From contig JAPLDO010000043.1 of NCBI GenBank assembly GCA_026391715.1, positions 1 through 43,095 of the forward strand: a stretch of 43,095 nt of DNA, given 5' to 3'. This DNA is from Bacteroidota bacterium (GTDB taxonomy: Bacteria > Bacteroidota > Bacteroidia > Bacteroidales > FEN-979). This document shows positions 23,262 to 33,200 of this stretch, in pieces. Under the pieces are notes generated by a model, which was not told where the DNA came from, ran no database searches, and saw only the letters and a list, made by a program, of their open reading frames with translations. Made by a program: the position numbers and the translations under genes. Numbering within the stretch: position 1 is the stretch's first letter; the number at the start of each line of letters is the position of its first letter.

Positions 23262-26200
23262 ATGAACCAGATTTTCACGATTTATTCAATATTCTTTCTC
23301 GCTACAGCGTTAGTTTCGTTTTTTGTTGCCTTCCTTGCCTGGCAGCGACGATTTGTAAAAGGGGCGAAGGAACTCTCACGGGTGATGATCGCTGCGGGCG
23401 TCTGGGCATTCTGGCTTATCTTCGAAACGGCGGCGACTACTGTAACAGAAAAAATTTTCTGGGCAAAACTGGAATATTTCGGAGCGGTTTCCACACCGGT
23501 TCTTTACCTGATTTTTGTCCTCCGTTTTACAGGTAAAGACAAGTTCATCTCCCTGAAAAATATTCTCGCTCTGTTCATCATTCCGTTAATCACCCTCGCG
23601 CTCACAATAACCAACGAGAAACATTACCTTGTATGGTCGGGGTTTTCAGCCATCTCGGAGAAAACAAATCTCATGGAATATTACCATGGAATTTGGTTCT
23701 GGGTCGGGTACATGGGCTATAACAATGTTCTGCTTCTTTTGGCAACTATTTTCCTTTTCAACTTTATAATCCACCAAACCAGAACTTTTCGTTCTCAGGG
23801 GTTGATTGTTTTTATTGGAGGTCTATGTCCCTGGATCGCCAGCATGGTTTACCTTGCCGGCGGCAATTTTGCTACGGGTTTGGATTTAACGCCGGTTAGC
23901 ATTATTCTCAGTGGCGCGCTACTGGTTTATGCCATTTTGTACTTTCGATTCCTCGATCTGGCGCCCGTTGCCCGTGAAACACTGGTTGAAACTTTACCTG
24001 ATGGTATCCTCGCTCTCGATGGGCAAAACAGAATACAGGATATAAATCAAGCTGCCTTGGCTTTATTCGGAATCAGGAATAAAAACATTATCGGTTCTCA
24101 AGCCGAATCTTCCGGCGCATCTGAAACGCCGCTTCTGAATGCAGCAATTAATCTTGAAACCATTGACCAACTTGACTTCCTCGGCAGCAATGGTCCTAAA
24201 TCATTCAGAATTCTTAAACAGACCATTAAAAGTCAGCCGGGCAGCAGGCTGATAGTCATTCGCGATATCACAGATTATGTTGCGCGCCAAAAAGAGATTC
24301 GCGACGCCGAAGAACGCTACCGAAAGATGTTCACTATATTCCGCCTTATGGCAGATAATATGCCGGATATGCTTTGGGCAAAGGACCTCGATAAAAAATT
24401 CATTTTTGTCAATAAGTCAGTTTGTGAAAACCTTGTGCAGGCTACCGATACCGATGAGCCTATTGGAAAAAATGACATGTTTTTCGCAGAACGCCAGCGC
24501 AGGAAATATCCCGACCGCGCCGACTGGTACACTTTTGGCGAGTTATGCCAGGATTCGGACCAGGTAGTTATCAGCTCAGGAAAACCGGAACACTTTGATG
24601 AATTCGGAAACGTAAACGGGAAATTCCTTTTTCTCGATGTAAAGAAAGCCCCAATTATTAACGAAAACGGCGTGATGATTGGCGTAGTTGGAAGCGCCCG
24701 CGACGTAACGCTTCAGAAGAAAACCGAGTCGGAAATGTTTAAAAAAGACAAGCTCCTCGACGCCATTGCAAAAGCCACAGCTATGCTTGTACAGGGCGAC
24801 AACCTTGAGGAATCCATCAACGGAGCGCTGGAAATAATCGGAAAAGCCACAGAAGTTAACCGGGTATATATTTTCCGAAACCATGATGAGCCAGGATATA
24901 AAATGCCATTGATGAGCCAGCATTATGAGTGGACAGATGGTTCGGTTGAGTCGCAAATTGATTGGCAGGAATTACAGAATTTACCATACCAAAATGATTT
25001 TCCCCGTTGGTTTGAAGTTTTATCTGTCGGAAAAGTAATTGTTGGTAAAGTCAGGGATTTTCCAGAATCTGAAAAAGCCATTCTTGATCCCCAGGGAATT
25101 AAATCAATACTTGTAACGCCGGTAATTATTGATAAAAATTTCTGGGGATTTATCGGATTTGACGAGTGTAACACCGAAAGGGATTGGACGCTTACCGAAG
25201 AGCGACTCCTTTCGGCTGCCGCCAATACCATCGGCGCAGCTTACCTCCGGAAAAAAAATCAGGATGAACTGATTGCGGCTAAGGTAAGAGCCGAAGAGAG
25301 CGACCGTCTCAAATCGGCATTTCTCGCTACCATGAGCCATGAGATAAGGACCCCGATGAATGGCATTCTCGGTTTTATCTCATTGCTTCAGGAACCTGAT
25401 CTGACAGGAGAAGAAAAGGATGAATATGTCCAAATCGTGAAAAAAAGCGGCGACCGCCTTTTAACCACTATTCATGATATAATAGACATTTCCAAAATCG
25501 AATCGGGACAAATGCCGGTTTCGCTTACTGATGTCAACATCAATGAGATTGCCATGATACTACATTCCTTCTTCAAAAGGGAGGCAGAAGCCAAAGGACT
25601 GCAATTGCTTTTTACCGGAAGCATGCCGGAAAATCAGTCAACAATAAAATCCGATAGGGACAAACTAAATTCCATTCTGACCAACCTGATTAAAAATGCG
25701 ATAAAGTTTACCCATAAAGGCTGTGTCGAATTCGGATATAGCCGACAAGGCGAGTTTATTGAATTTTATGTAAAAGATACCGGTATTGGCATTCCCGAAT
25801 ACCAGCGCCACGCCATTTTTGAGCGATTTGTACAAGCCAATATTTCACATTCGCGTCTCTATGAAGGGTCGGGACTGGGTTTGGCTATAACCAAGGCATA
25901 TATCGAAATGCTGGGCGGAAAAATATGGATAGAAAGCGTAGAAGGGCATGGAAGTACTTTTTACTTTCTGATACCATACACAAATCTGACAAAAACGGCG
26001 GAATCATATTCCCCGGCAAGCCCGGTACCGCCGAAGTCTGACCAGCGACCATTAAAAATTCTAATTACCGAAGATGATCAGGTGAATTATTATTTTCTCC
26101 GCGTTATCCTTACCAAGGCAGGACATACGCTTATCCATACCGTTACGGGAGGCGAAGCTGTTGAAATTTGCCGGAAAAATTCAGATATTGACCTCGTCAT

Positions 26201-26423
26201 TATGGATATCAGGCTGCCTGATATGGATGGCTACGAAGCTACCCGCGAAATCAGAAAGTTCAATTCCGACATTCCTATTATCGCGCTTACGGCTTATGCC
26301 ATTGAAGGCGACCGCGAAAAAGCGCTCGACGCCGGTTGCAACGACTATCTCTCAAAGCCTGTAAAAAAAGATACGCTGATTGCGACGTTAAATAAACATA
26401 CAAATAAACCCGACAGGTTTTAA
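23262..26423 (+). CDS. 7TM-PAS-PAS-GAF hybrid histidine kinase with C-terminal REC
   Basis: 1053 residues, inner membrane. Seven hydrophobic segments in residues 5-230 match the 7TM N-terminal histidine-kinase module (IYSIFFLATALVSFFVAFLA, WVGYMGYNNVLLLLATIFLF, LSGALLVYAILYFRF). PAS 1 (about 240-340; LPDGILALDGQNRIQDIN) and PAS 2 (about 350-485; NMPDMLWAKDLDKKFIFVN, GVVGSARDVT) follow. A GAF domain (about 495-660; INGALEIIGKATEVNRVYIF, SILVTPVIIDKNFWGFIGFD) precedes HisKA with His693 (ATMSHEIRTPMNGILGF). HATPase_c and a receiver with Asp982 (LVIMDIRLPDMDG) and an intact DAGCNDYLSKPV complete it. The reading frame's last codons (KPDRF) and stop lie within the first arm of a repeated CCCGACAGGTTT palindrome, so the C-terminus may have been rewritten by that element. 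The signal is unknown. Confidence 0.88.
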   Translation: MNQIFTIYSIFFLATALVSFFVAFLAWQRRFVKGAKELSRVMIAAGVWAFWLIFETAATTVTEKIFWAKLEYFGAVSTPVLYLIFVLRFTGKDKFISLKNILALFIIPLITLALTITNEKHYLVWSGFSAISEKTNLMEYYHGIWFWVGYMGYNNVLLLLATIFLFNFIIHQTRTFRSQGLIVFIGGLCPWIASMVYLAGGNFATGLDLTPVSIILSGALLVYAILYFRFLDLAPVARETLVETLPDGILALDGQNRIQDINQAALALFGIRNKNIIGSQAESSGASETPLLNAAINLETIDQLDFLGSNGPKSFRILKQTIKSQPGSRLIVIRDITDYVARQKEIRDAEERYRKMFTIFRLMADNMPDMLWAKDLDKKFIFVNKSVCENLVQATDTDEPIGKNDMFFAERQRRKYPDRADWYTFGELCQDSDQVVISSGKPEHFDEFGNVNGKFLFLDVKKAPIINENGVMIGVVGSARDVTLQKKTESEMFKKDKLLDAIAKATAMLVQGDNLEESINGALEIIGKATEVNRVYIFRNHDEPGYKMPLMSQHYEWTDGSVESQIDWQELQNLPYQNDFPRWFEVLSVGKVIVGKVRDFPESEKAILDPQGIKSILVTPVIIDKNFWGFIGFDECNTERDWTLTEERLLSAAANTIGAAYLRKKNQDELIAAKVRAEESDRLKSAFLATMSHEIRTPMNGILGFISLLQEPDLTGEEKDEYVQIVKKSGDRLLTTIHDIIDISKIESGQMPVSLTDVNINEIAMILHSFFKREAEAKGLQLLFTGSMPENQSTIKSDRDKLNSILTNLIKNAIKFTHKGCVEFGYSRQGEFIEFYVKDTGIGIPEYQRHAIFERFVQANISHSRLYEGSGLGLAITKAYIEMLGGKIWIESVEGHGSTFYFLIPYTNLTKTAESYSPASPVPPKSDQRPLKILITEDDQVNYYFLRVILTKAGHTLIHTVTGGEAVEICRKNSDIDLVIMDIRLPDMDGYEATREIRKFNSDIPIIALTAYAIEGDREKALDAGCNDYLSKPVKKDTLIATLNKHTNKPDRF

Positions 26424-26442
26424 AACTTTAAATTGAACCACG

Positions 26443-26473
26443 AACCCGACAGGTTTAAAAAACCTGTCGGGTT
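26443..26473 (+). terminator. Strong hairpin terminator after the 7TM kinase
   Basis: Arms AACCCGACAGGTTT (26443-26456) and AAACCTGTCGGGTT (26460-26473) pair perfectly around a 3-nt loop and run into TTG and A-rich sequence. An unpaired extra copy of the first arm (AAACCCGACAGGTTTT, about 26407-26422) covers the preceding stop codon. The element sits 21 bp before the next start, so it could separate or attenuate the kinase operon. Confidence 0.65.
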
Positions 26474-26494
26474 TTGAAAAAAAATAATTATCAA

Positions 26495-29050
26495 ATGTTC
26501 ATCCAAACCGATTATATCTTTTTCATCTTTACCGGAATCTTTGCCGCTTCTTTCATCTTCCTTTTGTATTTAATGAAAAAGCGACCGGGGTATATATCCT
26601 GGATAGGTTTCGTTTCCTTGCTATTTCTTTATATCATCGGTATGTTTGCCGCCAACTGGCAGGGTAATATCAAAGATACCGAAATACGAAACCATTTAAA
26701 AATTCAGGTGGAAGCTATTGCCCGCACAATAAACAGAGAGCAAATCAAAGGGCTTTCCTTTTCCGGCGCCGATACAAATAATACCGAATATATCCAATTA
26801 TGCAATGAGTTGAAAGCTTATAAAAATGGGATAACTTCGGTTTTTGGAACGCAGGAAATAATTATTTACAGTATGCTTCGGCGCAACAACGCCATCCTGT
26901 TTGGACCTGAAAGCGCGGAGGCAAAAACCCGGTACGCTTCTCCACCGGGCTCGGTTTATGACAGCCCCACACCATTGTTGCTACAACTTTTCAGTAACGG
27001 TAACGCCTTTACAGGAGGTCCATACACCGACGAGTTTGGCAAATTCATTTCAGCTTTTGCCCCTGTTTTCGATCCGGCAACAGGCAAAGTTCTTTTGGTT
27101 GTTGGCATTGATATCGGTTATAAAGAGGTTCAGTCTGCAATTTCTCACCAAATTATGTTTGCTTACCTGTGTGTTGTTTTATTGTTATTCGTCATACTCA
27201 TGAGTGGATTTCTTCAAGCAGTATCGTCGAAAAAACTTTGGCTAAATGTTGAATATATTAACGTAATAGCCTTTGGACTTTCGCTCACTCTTATTTTTGC
27301 CCTGGTTTTGCATCAGAATGGAACCAAAAGCCGAAATTCAGTTTTTATACAGGTAGCCGAACCCGAAGCTGAAAATATTTGCAAGGCATTTGTAAGCCTG
27401 CGCGATTTCCAGATAACCCCAATAGCCCGGTATTTTTCAGGTTCAACCCTAGTCACGAGGGAGTCATTCCATGCACTGTTAGCGCCGATGTTCAGGTTAA
27501 GCGGACGACAAACGAGCATCGGCTGGATAATTCCGATTGACAATTCTCAAAAAGGTAAAATGGAGTTACAGGCGAGGCAGGAAGGAATAAAAGATTTTAC
27601 AATCTGGCAAACCAGTTCCATCGGCGAAAAAATTCCCGCCTCAGGCAGAAATATCTTTTTCCCGTTCTGGTATTTTGAGTCGCCCGGCGGCAGTCCCCAA
27701 TTTTATGGATATGATCTTTCTTCCGATCCCGCGATCAGAAAAACAATTGACAAGGCTATGAAAACCGGATTGCCTGCCGCCACCGATCCTGTTATTTTGT
27801 CGTTTGATAAAGAGAAACAAGCGCGGATACTCGTTTTTCAACCTGTTTTTTCTTCTGATACCCCAACCAGGAAATTTAAAGGATTTATTGTAGCAGTGGT
27901 TGATCCGGAACTGTTTATCCAAAAAGCCATCTCTACCGATAACGCTGAAAAATTAAAAACAGTAATTGATTTTTATCAGTTAAGCGCCGAAAAATCTCCG
28001 CTGCCTGTTGCCATTGCCAATACTAATCAACCAACTCATTTCCATGAAAATTCTGATGATCTAACCATTAACATCAGAGATTACCAGGCAGTAATATTTC
28101 CCATTTTCGTTTTTGATAAAACCTATGCTGCATATATTTTTCCCGCGCCGGGATCTTATGCTTTTATGCCGGTTTACGCCGGCTGGATTGCTTTTGCCAT
28201 TGGCGTATTGCTCACATTTCTCATGACCGTTTTAACTCTTCTTCTTACCCGTCGAAACGAAAACCTCGAACATCAGGTTGAAATCCGTACTTTTGAATTG
28301 CGAAAAAGTGAAGCCGAACTCCGGGAATTAAATTCAACCAAAGACAAGTTTTTCTCAATCATCGCCCACGACTTACGCAGCCCGTTCAATTCATTTCTTG
28401 GCTTCACTCAAATCATGGTGGAAGAGTTGGATGATATGACTCTTGATGAAATTAAGACAATTGTAATGAGCATGAGAAAATCTGCCACCAACGTTTACAG
28501 TTTGCTCGAAAACCTTCTGGAGTGGTCGCTTATGCAACGAGGAATAACCCCATTTAATCCTGTATTAATTCCCCTCGCAGTCAACATCAAACAGAATATT
28601 GAGCTTCTCATTGTATCGGCGCAGAAAAAGGAAATTGAAATTGTATATGACATCCCTGAAAATATTATGATTTTTGCTGATGTTCACATCCTCGAAACCG
28701 TGATTCGTAATCTATTTTCCAACGCGGTGAAGTTCACGCCGAGAAAAGGAAAAATAACGCTGTCGGCAAAAAAAACGGAAAGTAATTCTGTTCAGGTAAG
28801 CATCGCCGATACCGGTATCGGCATGAAAAAGGAGTTGATAAGCAAGTTATTTCAACTTAGCGAAAACACTAATCGCAAAGGTACCGAAGGCGAACCGAGC
28901 ATAGGATTAGGGTTACTCATCTGCAAGGATTTTATCGAAAAACATGATGGGAAAATATGGGTTGAGAGCGAAGAGGGAAATGGGAGCGTTTTTTCTTTTA
29001 CATTCCCATTTCGAAATGAACGGTTGCCTGTGCCGGAAAAATTGAAATAA
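26495..29050 (+). CDS. Membrane histidine kinase with two extracytoplasmic sensor regions (CHASE-like), AHDLRSPF class
   Basis: 851 residues from ATG 26495; an in-frame TTG at 26474 overlaps the terminator hairpin and is unlikely. Five hydrophobic helices are visible: about 4-24, 31-52, 225-245, 252-275 and 555-580. They leave two periplasmic regions: about 53-223 (Cache-like, ending FAPVFDPATGKVLLVVGIDIG) and about 280-550. The second resembles a CHASE domain (FVSLRDFQITPIARYFSGS, IGWIIPI, FQPVFSSDTPTRKFKGFIVAVVDPE). After the last helix, a coiled coil leads to His625 in FFSIIAHDLRSPFNSFLGF. HATPase_c has the NRKGTEGE...GLGLLICKDFIEKHDGK G2 box. No receiver is present. Its kinase core is closest to those at 17249 and 38488. 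It is 36 bp upstream of the FIST gene and may share a transcript with it. Confidence 0.85.
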   Translation: MFIQTDYIFFIFTGIFAASFIFLLYLMKKRPGYISWIGFVSLLFLYIIGMFAANWQGNIKDTEIRNHLKIQVEAIARTINREQIKGLSFSGADTNNTEYIQLCNELKAYKNGITSVFGTQEIIIYSMLRRNNAILFGPESAEAKTRYASPPGSVYDSPTPLLLQLFSNGNAFTGGPYTDEFGKFISAFAPVFDPATGKVLLVVGIDIGYKEVQSAISHQIMFAYLCVVLLLFVILMSGFLQAVSSKKLWLNVEYINVIAFGLSLTLIFALVLHQNGTKSRNSVFIQVAEPEAENICKAFVSLRDFQITPIARYFSGSTLVTRESFHALLAPMFRLSGRQTSIGWIIPIDNSQKGKMELQARQEGIKDFTIWQTSSIGEKIPASGRNIFFPFWYFESPGGSPQFYGYDLSSDPAIRKTIDKAMKTGLPAATDPVILSFDKEKQARILVFQPVFSSDTPTRKFKGFIVAVVDPELFIQKAISTDNAEKLKTVIDFYQLSAEKSPLPVAIANTNQPTHFHENSDDLTINIRDYQAVIFPIFVFDKTYAAYIFPAPGSYAFMPVYAGWIAFAIGVLLTFLMTVLTLLLTRRNENLEHQVEIRTFELRKSEAELRELNSTKDKFFSIIAHDLRSPFNSFLGFTQIMVEELDDMTLDEIKTIVMSMRKSATNVYSLLENLLEWSLMQRGITPFNPVLIPLAVNIKQNIELLIVSAQKKEIEIVYDIPENIMIFADVHILETVIRNLFSNAVKFTPRKGKITLSAKKTESNSVQVSIADTGIGMKKELISKLFQLSENTNRKGTEGEPSIGLGLLICKDFIEKHDGKIWVESEEGNGSVFSFTFPFRNERLPVPEKLK

Positions 29051-29086
29051 AGTGTAATTTGTAACCTTTAACCTAATATAAAAACT

Positions 29087-30229
29087 ATGAAAACAGAACA
29101 AAGTATCTATTCCCAAGCCAAAGGCTGGGCAAAAAAGAGTGAGAATAACCTAAGCAAAATTGCACAGTTGGTTTTCTTATTTGGCAATAAAGATTTGCTT
29201 AAAGAACAGCGCCATATTGATTTTGTAAGAAACGCATACCCAGTTGCGCAAATTGTGGGTTGTTCCACCTCCGGAGAAATTTGTCAGGAAGAAGTTTTTG
29301 ACAACAACATAGTATGTACCGCAGTTTGTTTTGAAAAAACCTCAGTTGAGATTGCTTCGGAACATATCGGTTCAATGGAAGACAGTTTTACCATCGGCGA
29401 AAAACTTGCAGCAAAACTCGACAAAGAACATCTTGTTCACATCCTGATACTTTCAGAAGGGTTAAATATTAACGGCAGCGAGCTTACCAAAGGTTTAAAC
29501 AGCAAACTCAACGACAGGATTTCTGTTACGGGCGGTTTGGCTGGCGATCAGGCTAACTTTGCCGAAACCGTGATTGTTCATAATCGCGCCGGCGAAAAAA
29601 ACCTGGCGCTTGCCATTGGCTTTTACGGTGAACATATTCAGGTTGGCTATGGCTCAATGGGTGGCTGGGATTCGTTTGGCGTTGATCGCGAGGTTACAAA
29701 ATCCAAAGGAAATATTCTCTACGAACTTGATGGTCAGCCGGCATTAGAACTTTACAAAAGGTATCTTGGCGACCATGCCGCAAATCTTCCCGCTTCGGCG
29801 CTGTTGTTTCCATTAAGCCTTATCCTGAAAAATTCGGAAACAGCGCTTGTTCGCACCGTTCTATCAGTAAATGAAGCCGACGGAAGCATGGTTTTTGCAG
29901 GCGATCTTCCACAGGGTGAATATGTAAGGCTTATGAAAGCCAATTTCGACCGGCTTATTGATGGCGCCAACGACGCTGCGGAAATGTCTAAAATCAGTCT
30001 CCAAAATTCTGATCCCGACCTTGCCATCCTGATCAGTTGTGTTGGGCGAAAACTTGTGTTGAAGCAAAGAGTTGAAGAGGAACTGGAGATCATTCGCGAA
30101 GTTTTAGGAAGCGCCGCTTCAATGACAGGCTTTTATTCTTATGGCGAAATTTGCCCTATCAAACCATTCGAGCAACATTGCGAACTTCACAACCAAACAA
30201 TGACGATTACTGTATTCAAGGAAGAATAA
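29087..30229 (+). CDS. FIST-domain sensory protein
   Basis: 380 residues, no signal peptide, predicted cytoplasmic. The N-terminal FIST half (about 25-215) shows FLFGNKDLL, VGCSTSGEI near residue 60 and SVTGGLAGDQANF near 145. The FIST_C half (about 220-365) shows LYELDGQPALELYKRYLG, LPQGEYVRLM and GFYSYGEICPI. FIST domains are predicted small-ligand (possibly amino-acid) sensors that work with signalling proteins. Here the gene is intact, of standard length and ends only 12 bp before the eight-PAS kinase, so the two probably form a sensor-kinase pair: FIST binds a ligand and modulates the kinase's N-terminal coiled coil. The ligand is not evident. The start ATG follows an AT-rich leader. Confidence 0.85.
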   Translation: MKTEQSIYSQAKGWAKKSENNLSKIAQLVFLFGNKDLLKEQRHIDFVRNAYPVAQIVGCSTSGEICQEEVFDNNIVCTAVCFEKTSVEIASEHIGSMEDSFTIGEKLAAKLDKEHLVHILILSEGLNINGSELTKGLNSKLNDRISVTGGLAGDQANFAETVIVHNRAGEKNLALAIGFYGEHIQVGYGSMGGWDSFGVDREVTKSKGNILYELDGQPALELYKRYLGDHAANLPASALLFPLSLILKNSETALVRTVLSVNEADGSMVFAGDLPQGEYVRLMKANFDRLIDGANDAAEMSKISLQNSDPDLAILISCVGRKLVLKQRVEEELEIIREVLGSAASMTGFYSYGEICPIKPFEQHCELHNQTMTITVFKEE

Positions 30230-30241
30230 CCCATTCGGACA

Positions 30242-33200
30242 ATGGAAAACCAATTGAACAAACTATTATTACGTCAGATTAAAAAACATTTTGGCGCTTC
30301 CGACAACCTGCCGGAAGCGCTTAAAGGTATTATCCAGGACATCAACAAAACTTATGCAAATTTTGAAGATGACACTCAACTGCTTCAATCCTCAATTGAA
30401 ATCAGTTCGCAGGAACTAAGGGATGCTTTTCAAAAACAAAAGCAGGATGCCGAAGCGCAAAAAGAGATCCTTAACAAAATAAAGGAAGTCATTTATAAAC
30501 TCAACCCGGTTGATCAAAACATTATAAACAAAGGTGAAACCATCCCTTCCGAAAGCAGCCATTTGTTCGTTTCACTGATGCAATTGATTGAAGAGCGAAA
30601 ACAGGTTGAAGAGGTGCTTCAATCCAAATCATCCCTGCTTGAGGCGCAAACAAATGCAACTATCGAGGCAATATTGGTTATTGACGAGAATCAGAAAAGA
30701 ATCTTTAATAACCAGCAAGTTGTTAAACTGTTCAATGTGCCTCAGCATATTATTGATGACGAGGATGACTCCGCGCTGCTCAAACATGTTGTGGGGTTGA
30801 CCAAATATCCCGACAAATTCCTGGAAAAAGTAAACTATCTGTATGATCATTTTAGCGAGACAAGTCACGATGAGATCGAATTTAAAAACGGCATGATTCT
30901 CGATCGCTATTCTGCTCCTGTTTTTGGTAAGGATGGAAAAAAATATGGCAGAATCTGGACATTTCGCGATATCACCGAACGCAAAAGGATGGAGGACGCG
31001 CTCAAATCGAGCGAGGAGAATTTCCGTACTTTTTTTAGTTCCATTGCCGATTTGTTATTTGTGCTGGATGGAAATGGCAATATGATTGATGTTAACGAAA
31101 CCGTAATACGACGATTAGAATATACAAAAGAAGAGTTGACAGGGCAATCGGTGTTGATGGTACATCCTGAAGCAAGACGTGCGGAGGCGGGAAATATTGT
31201 TGCTGCAATGCTTGCAGGAACTAAAGATTTTTGCCCTGTGCCTGTTATATCGAAAAGCGGCGCTGAGATACAGGTGGAAACAAGAGTGTATCCCGGCGTT
31301 TGGGATGGGAAACCTGCGCTGTTTGGCGTTTCAAAAGATGTAACCAGGATTAAACAATCGGAAGAAAAATTTTCCAGAGCTTTTCAGGCGGGTTCTAATC
31401 TAATGGCAATATCAACCGTAAAAACAGGGCGCTACATTGATGTGAACGACATCTTTTTGCAAGAACTCGGATATTCCAGAGATGAGGTTATAGGTGTAAC
31501 ATCGAAGGAATTGAACCTTTTTGATGATCCCGCCCAGAGGGATGTTATTAAATCCAGAATGAAAGAAAATGGATTTGCGAAGGATATCGAAATGAAAATA
31601 AGAACCAAAACAGGCAAAATGCTTTTTGGTTTGTTCTCCGCTTCCAATATAAATATCGGTGAAGAGCTTTGTTGGCTTACAACAATGACAGACATAACCG
31701 AACGCAAGCAGGCTGAAGAAGAGGTTAAACGTCATGCAGGTTTGATTAGCTCCCTGCTCGACTCCATTCCCGACATGATCTTCTTCAAGGATTTGAATGG
31801 CGTTTACATGGGCGGCAACCCGGCTTTTGCTGAGTTTTCCCGACTTGCCGGAGATAAAATTGCAGGAATGACCGACTATGACCTTTTCGATAAGGAGATG
31901 GCGGACTCATTCAGAGAGCAGGATAAGCGCATGATTGAATTGCGCGAACCCAGCCACAACGATATATGGGTCGTCACCCCTGATGGACGGAGAATTTTGG
32001 TTGACACCCTCAAGACGCCATATTTTGGACCGGACGGAAAGCTGATCGGCGTTCTCGGTATTGGTCGCGACATCACATGGCGCAAACAGGCTGAGGAAGA
32101 AAAAACACGGCAAACAGGATTGATTACCTCTTTGCTTGATTCCATCCCGGATATCATCTTCTTTAAAGATTTAGAAGGCGTTTATCTTGGCTGTAACCCG
32201 CCTTTTGCCGAATTTGTCGGTAAACCGAGAAATGAAATTATTGGCAAAACCGACTATGATCTCTTCGGAAAAGAGATTGGCGATTTTTTCAAGCATCATG
32301 ATACTGAAATGCTAAGCGAAAAACAGTCGCATCATAATGAAGAATGGATTACATACCCCGACGGAAGAAAAATTCTGATTGACACGCTTAAAACACCCTA
32401 TTGGGGAAGCGATGGCAGCCTGGTCGGTATCCTTGGCATCAGCCGGGATATTACCTCGAGAAAAGAGGCGGAAGAAAAGATTAAAGAAAGTGAAGCAAAC
32501 TTCCGCATTTTCTTTGAAACTATGGACGATATTATTATTGTTGGAAATACGCAGGGAGAAATATTTTATACAAACGACGCCGTTTCACGCAAACTTGGCT
32601 ATTCAAAGGAAGAACTCAACGCCATGCATGTACTTGATGTTCATCCGGCGTCGAAACGTTCAGAAGCCCAGCAGATATTTGCCGATATGTTTGCAGGTAA
32701 ACGAGACTCCTGTCCGCTCCCTCTCGTTAGAAAAGACGGAACTTTTGTGCCCGTTGAAACCCGCGTATGGTTTGGAAAATGGGATGGAAAGCCATGTGTT
32801 TTTGGACTTTCCAAAGACCTTACCAAAGAGCAGGAGTCGTTGGAGAAATTTAATAAAATTTTCGACTCCAATCCGGCTCTCATGGCTATAAGTTCCTTGC
32901 CTGATGGGGTGTTTACGGAAGTTAATCAGGCATTTCTGATTAAAACCGGATATGCCGAAAATGAAGTCGTTGGAAAAACTGCGATTGATCTTGACCTTTT
33001 TGTTAAACCTGAAAAACAAAAAACTATTGCCGATGATCTGGTGAAAGATGGAACCGTAAATAATCGGGAATTAAAAATTAAAACCAAAAATGGATTTATT
33101 CTGGATGGGCTTTTCTCCGGAGAAATTATTGAAAGTCATAATAAAAAATATTTTTTAACCGTGATGACTGATATTTCCGATATCAAACAGGCGGAAAACA

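Noticed and set aside
26474-26494. TTG start for the CHASE-like kinase
   Set aside because: It would overlap the terminator hairpin. The ATG at 26495 leads directly into the first membrane helix.
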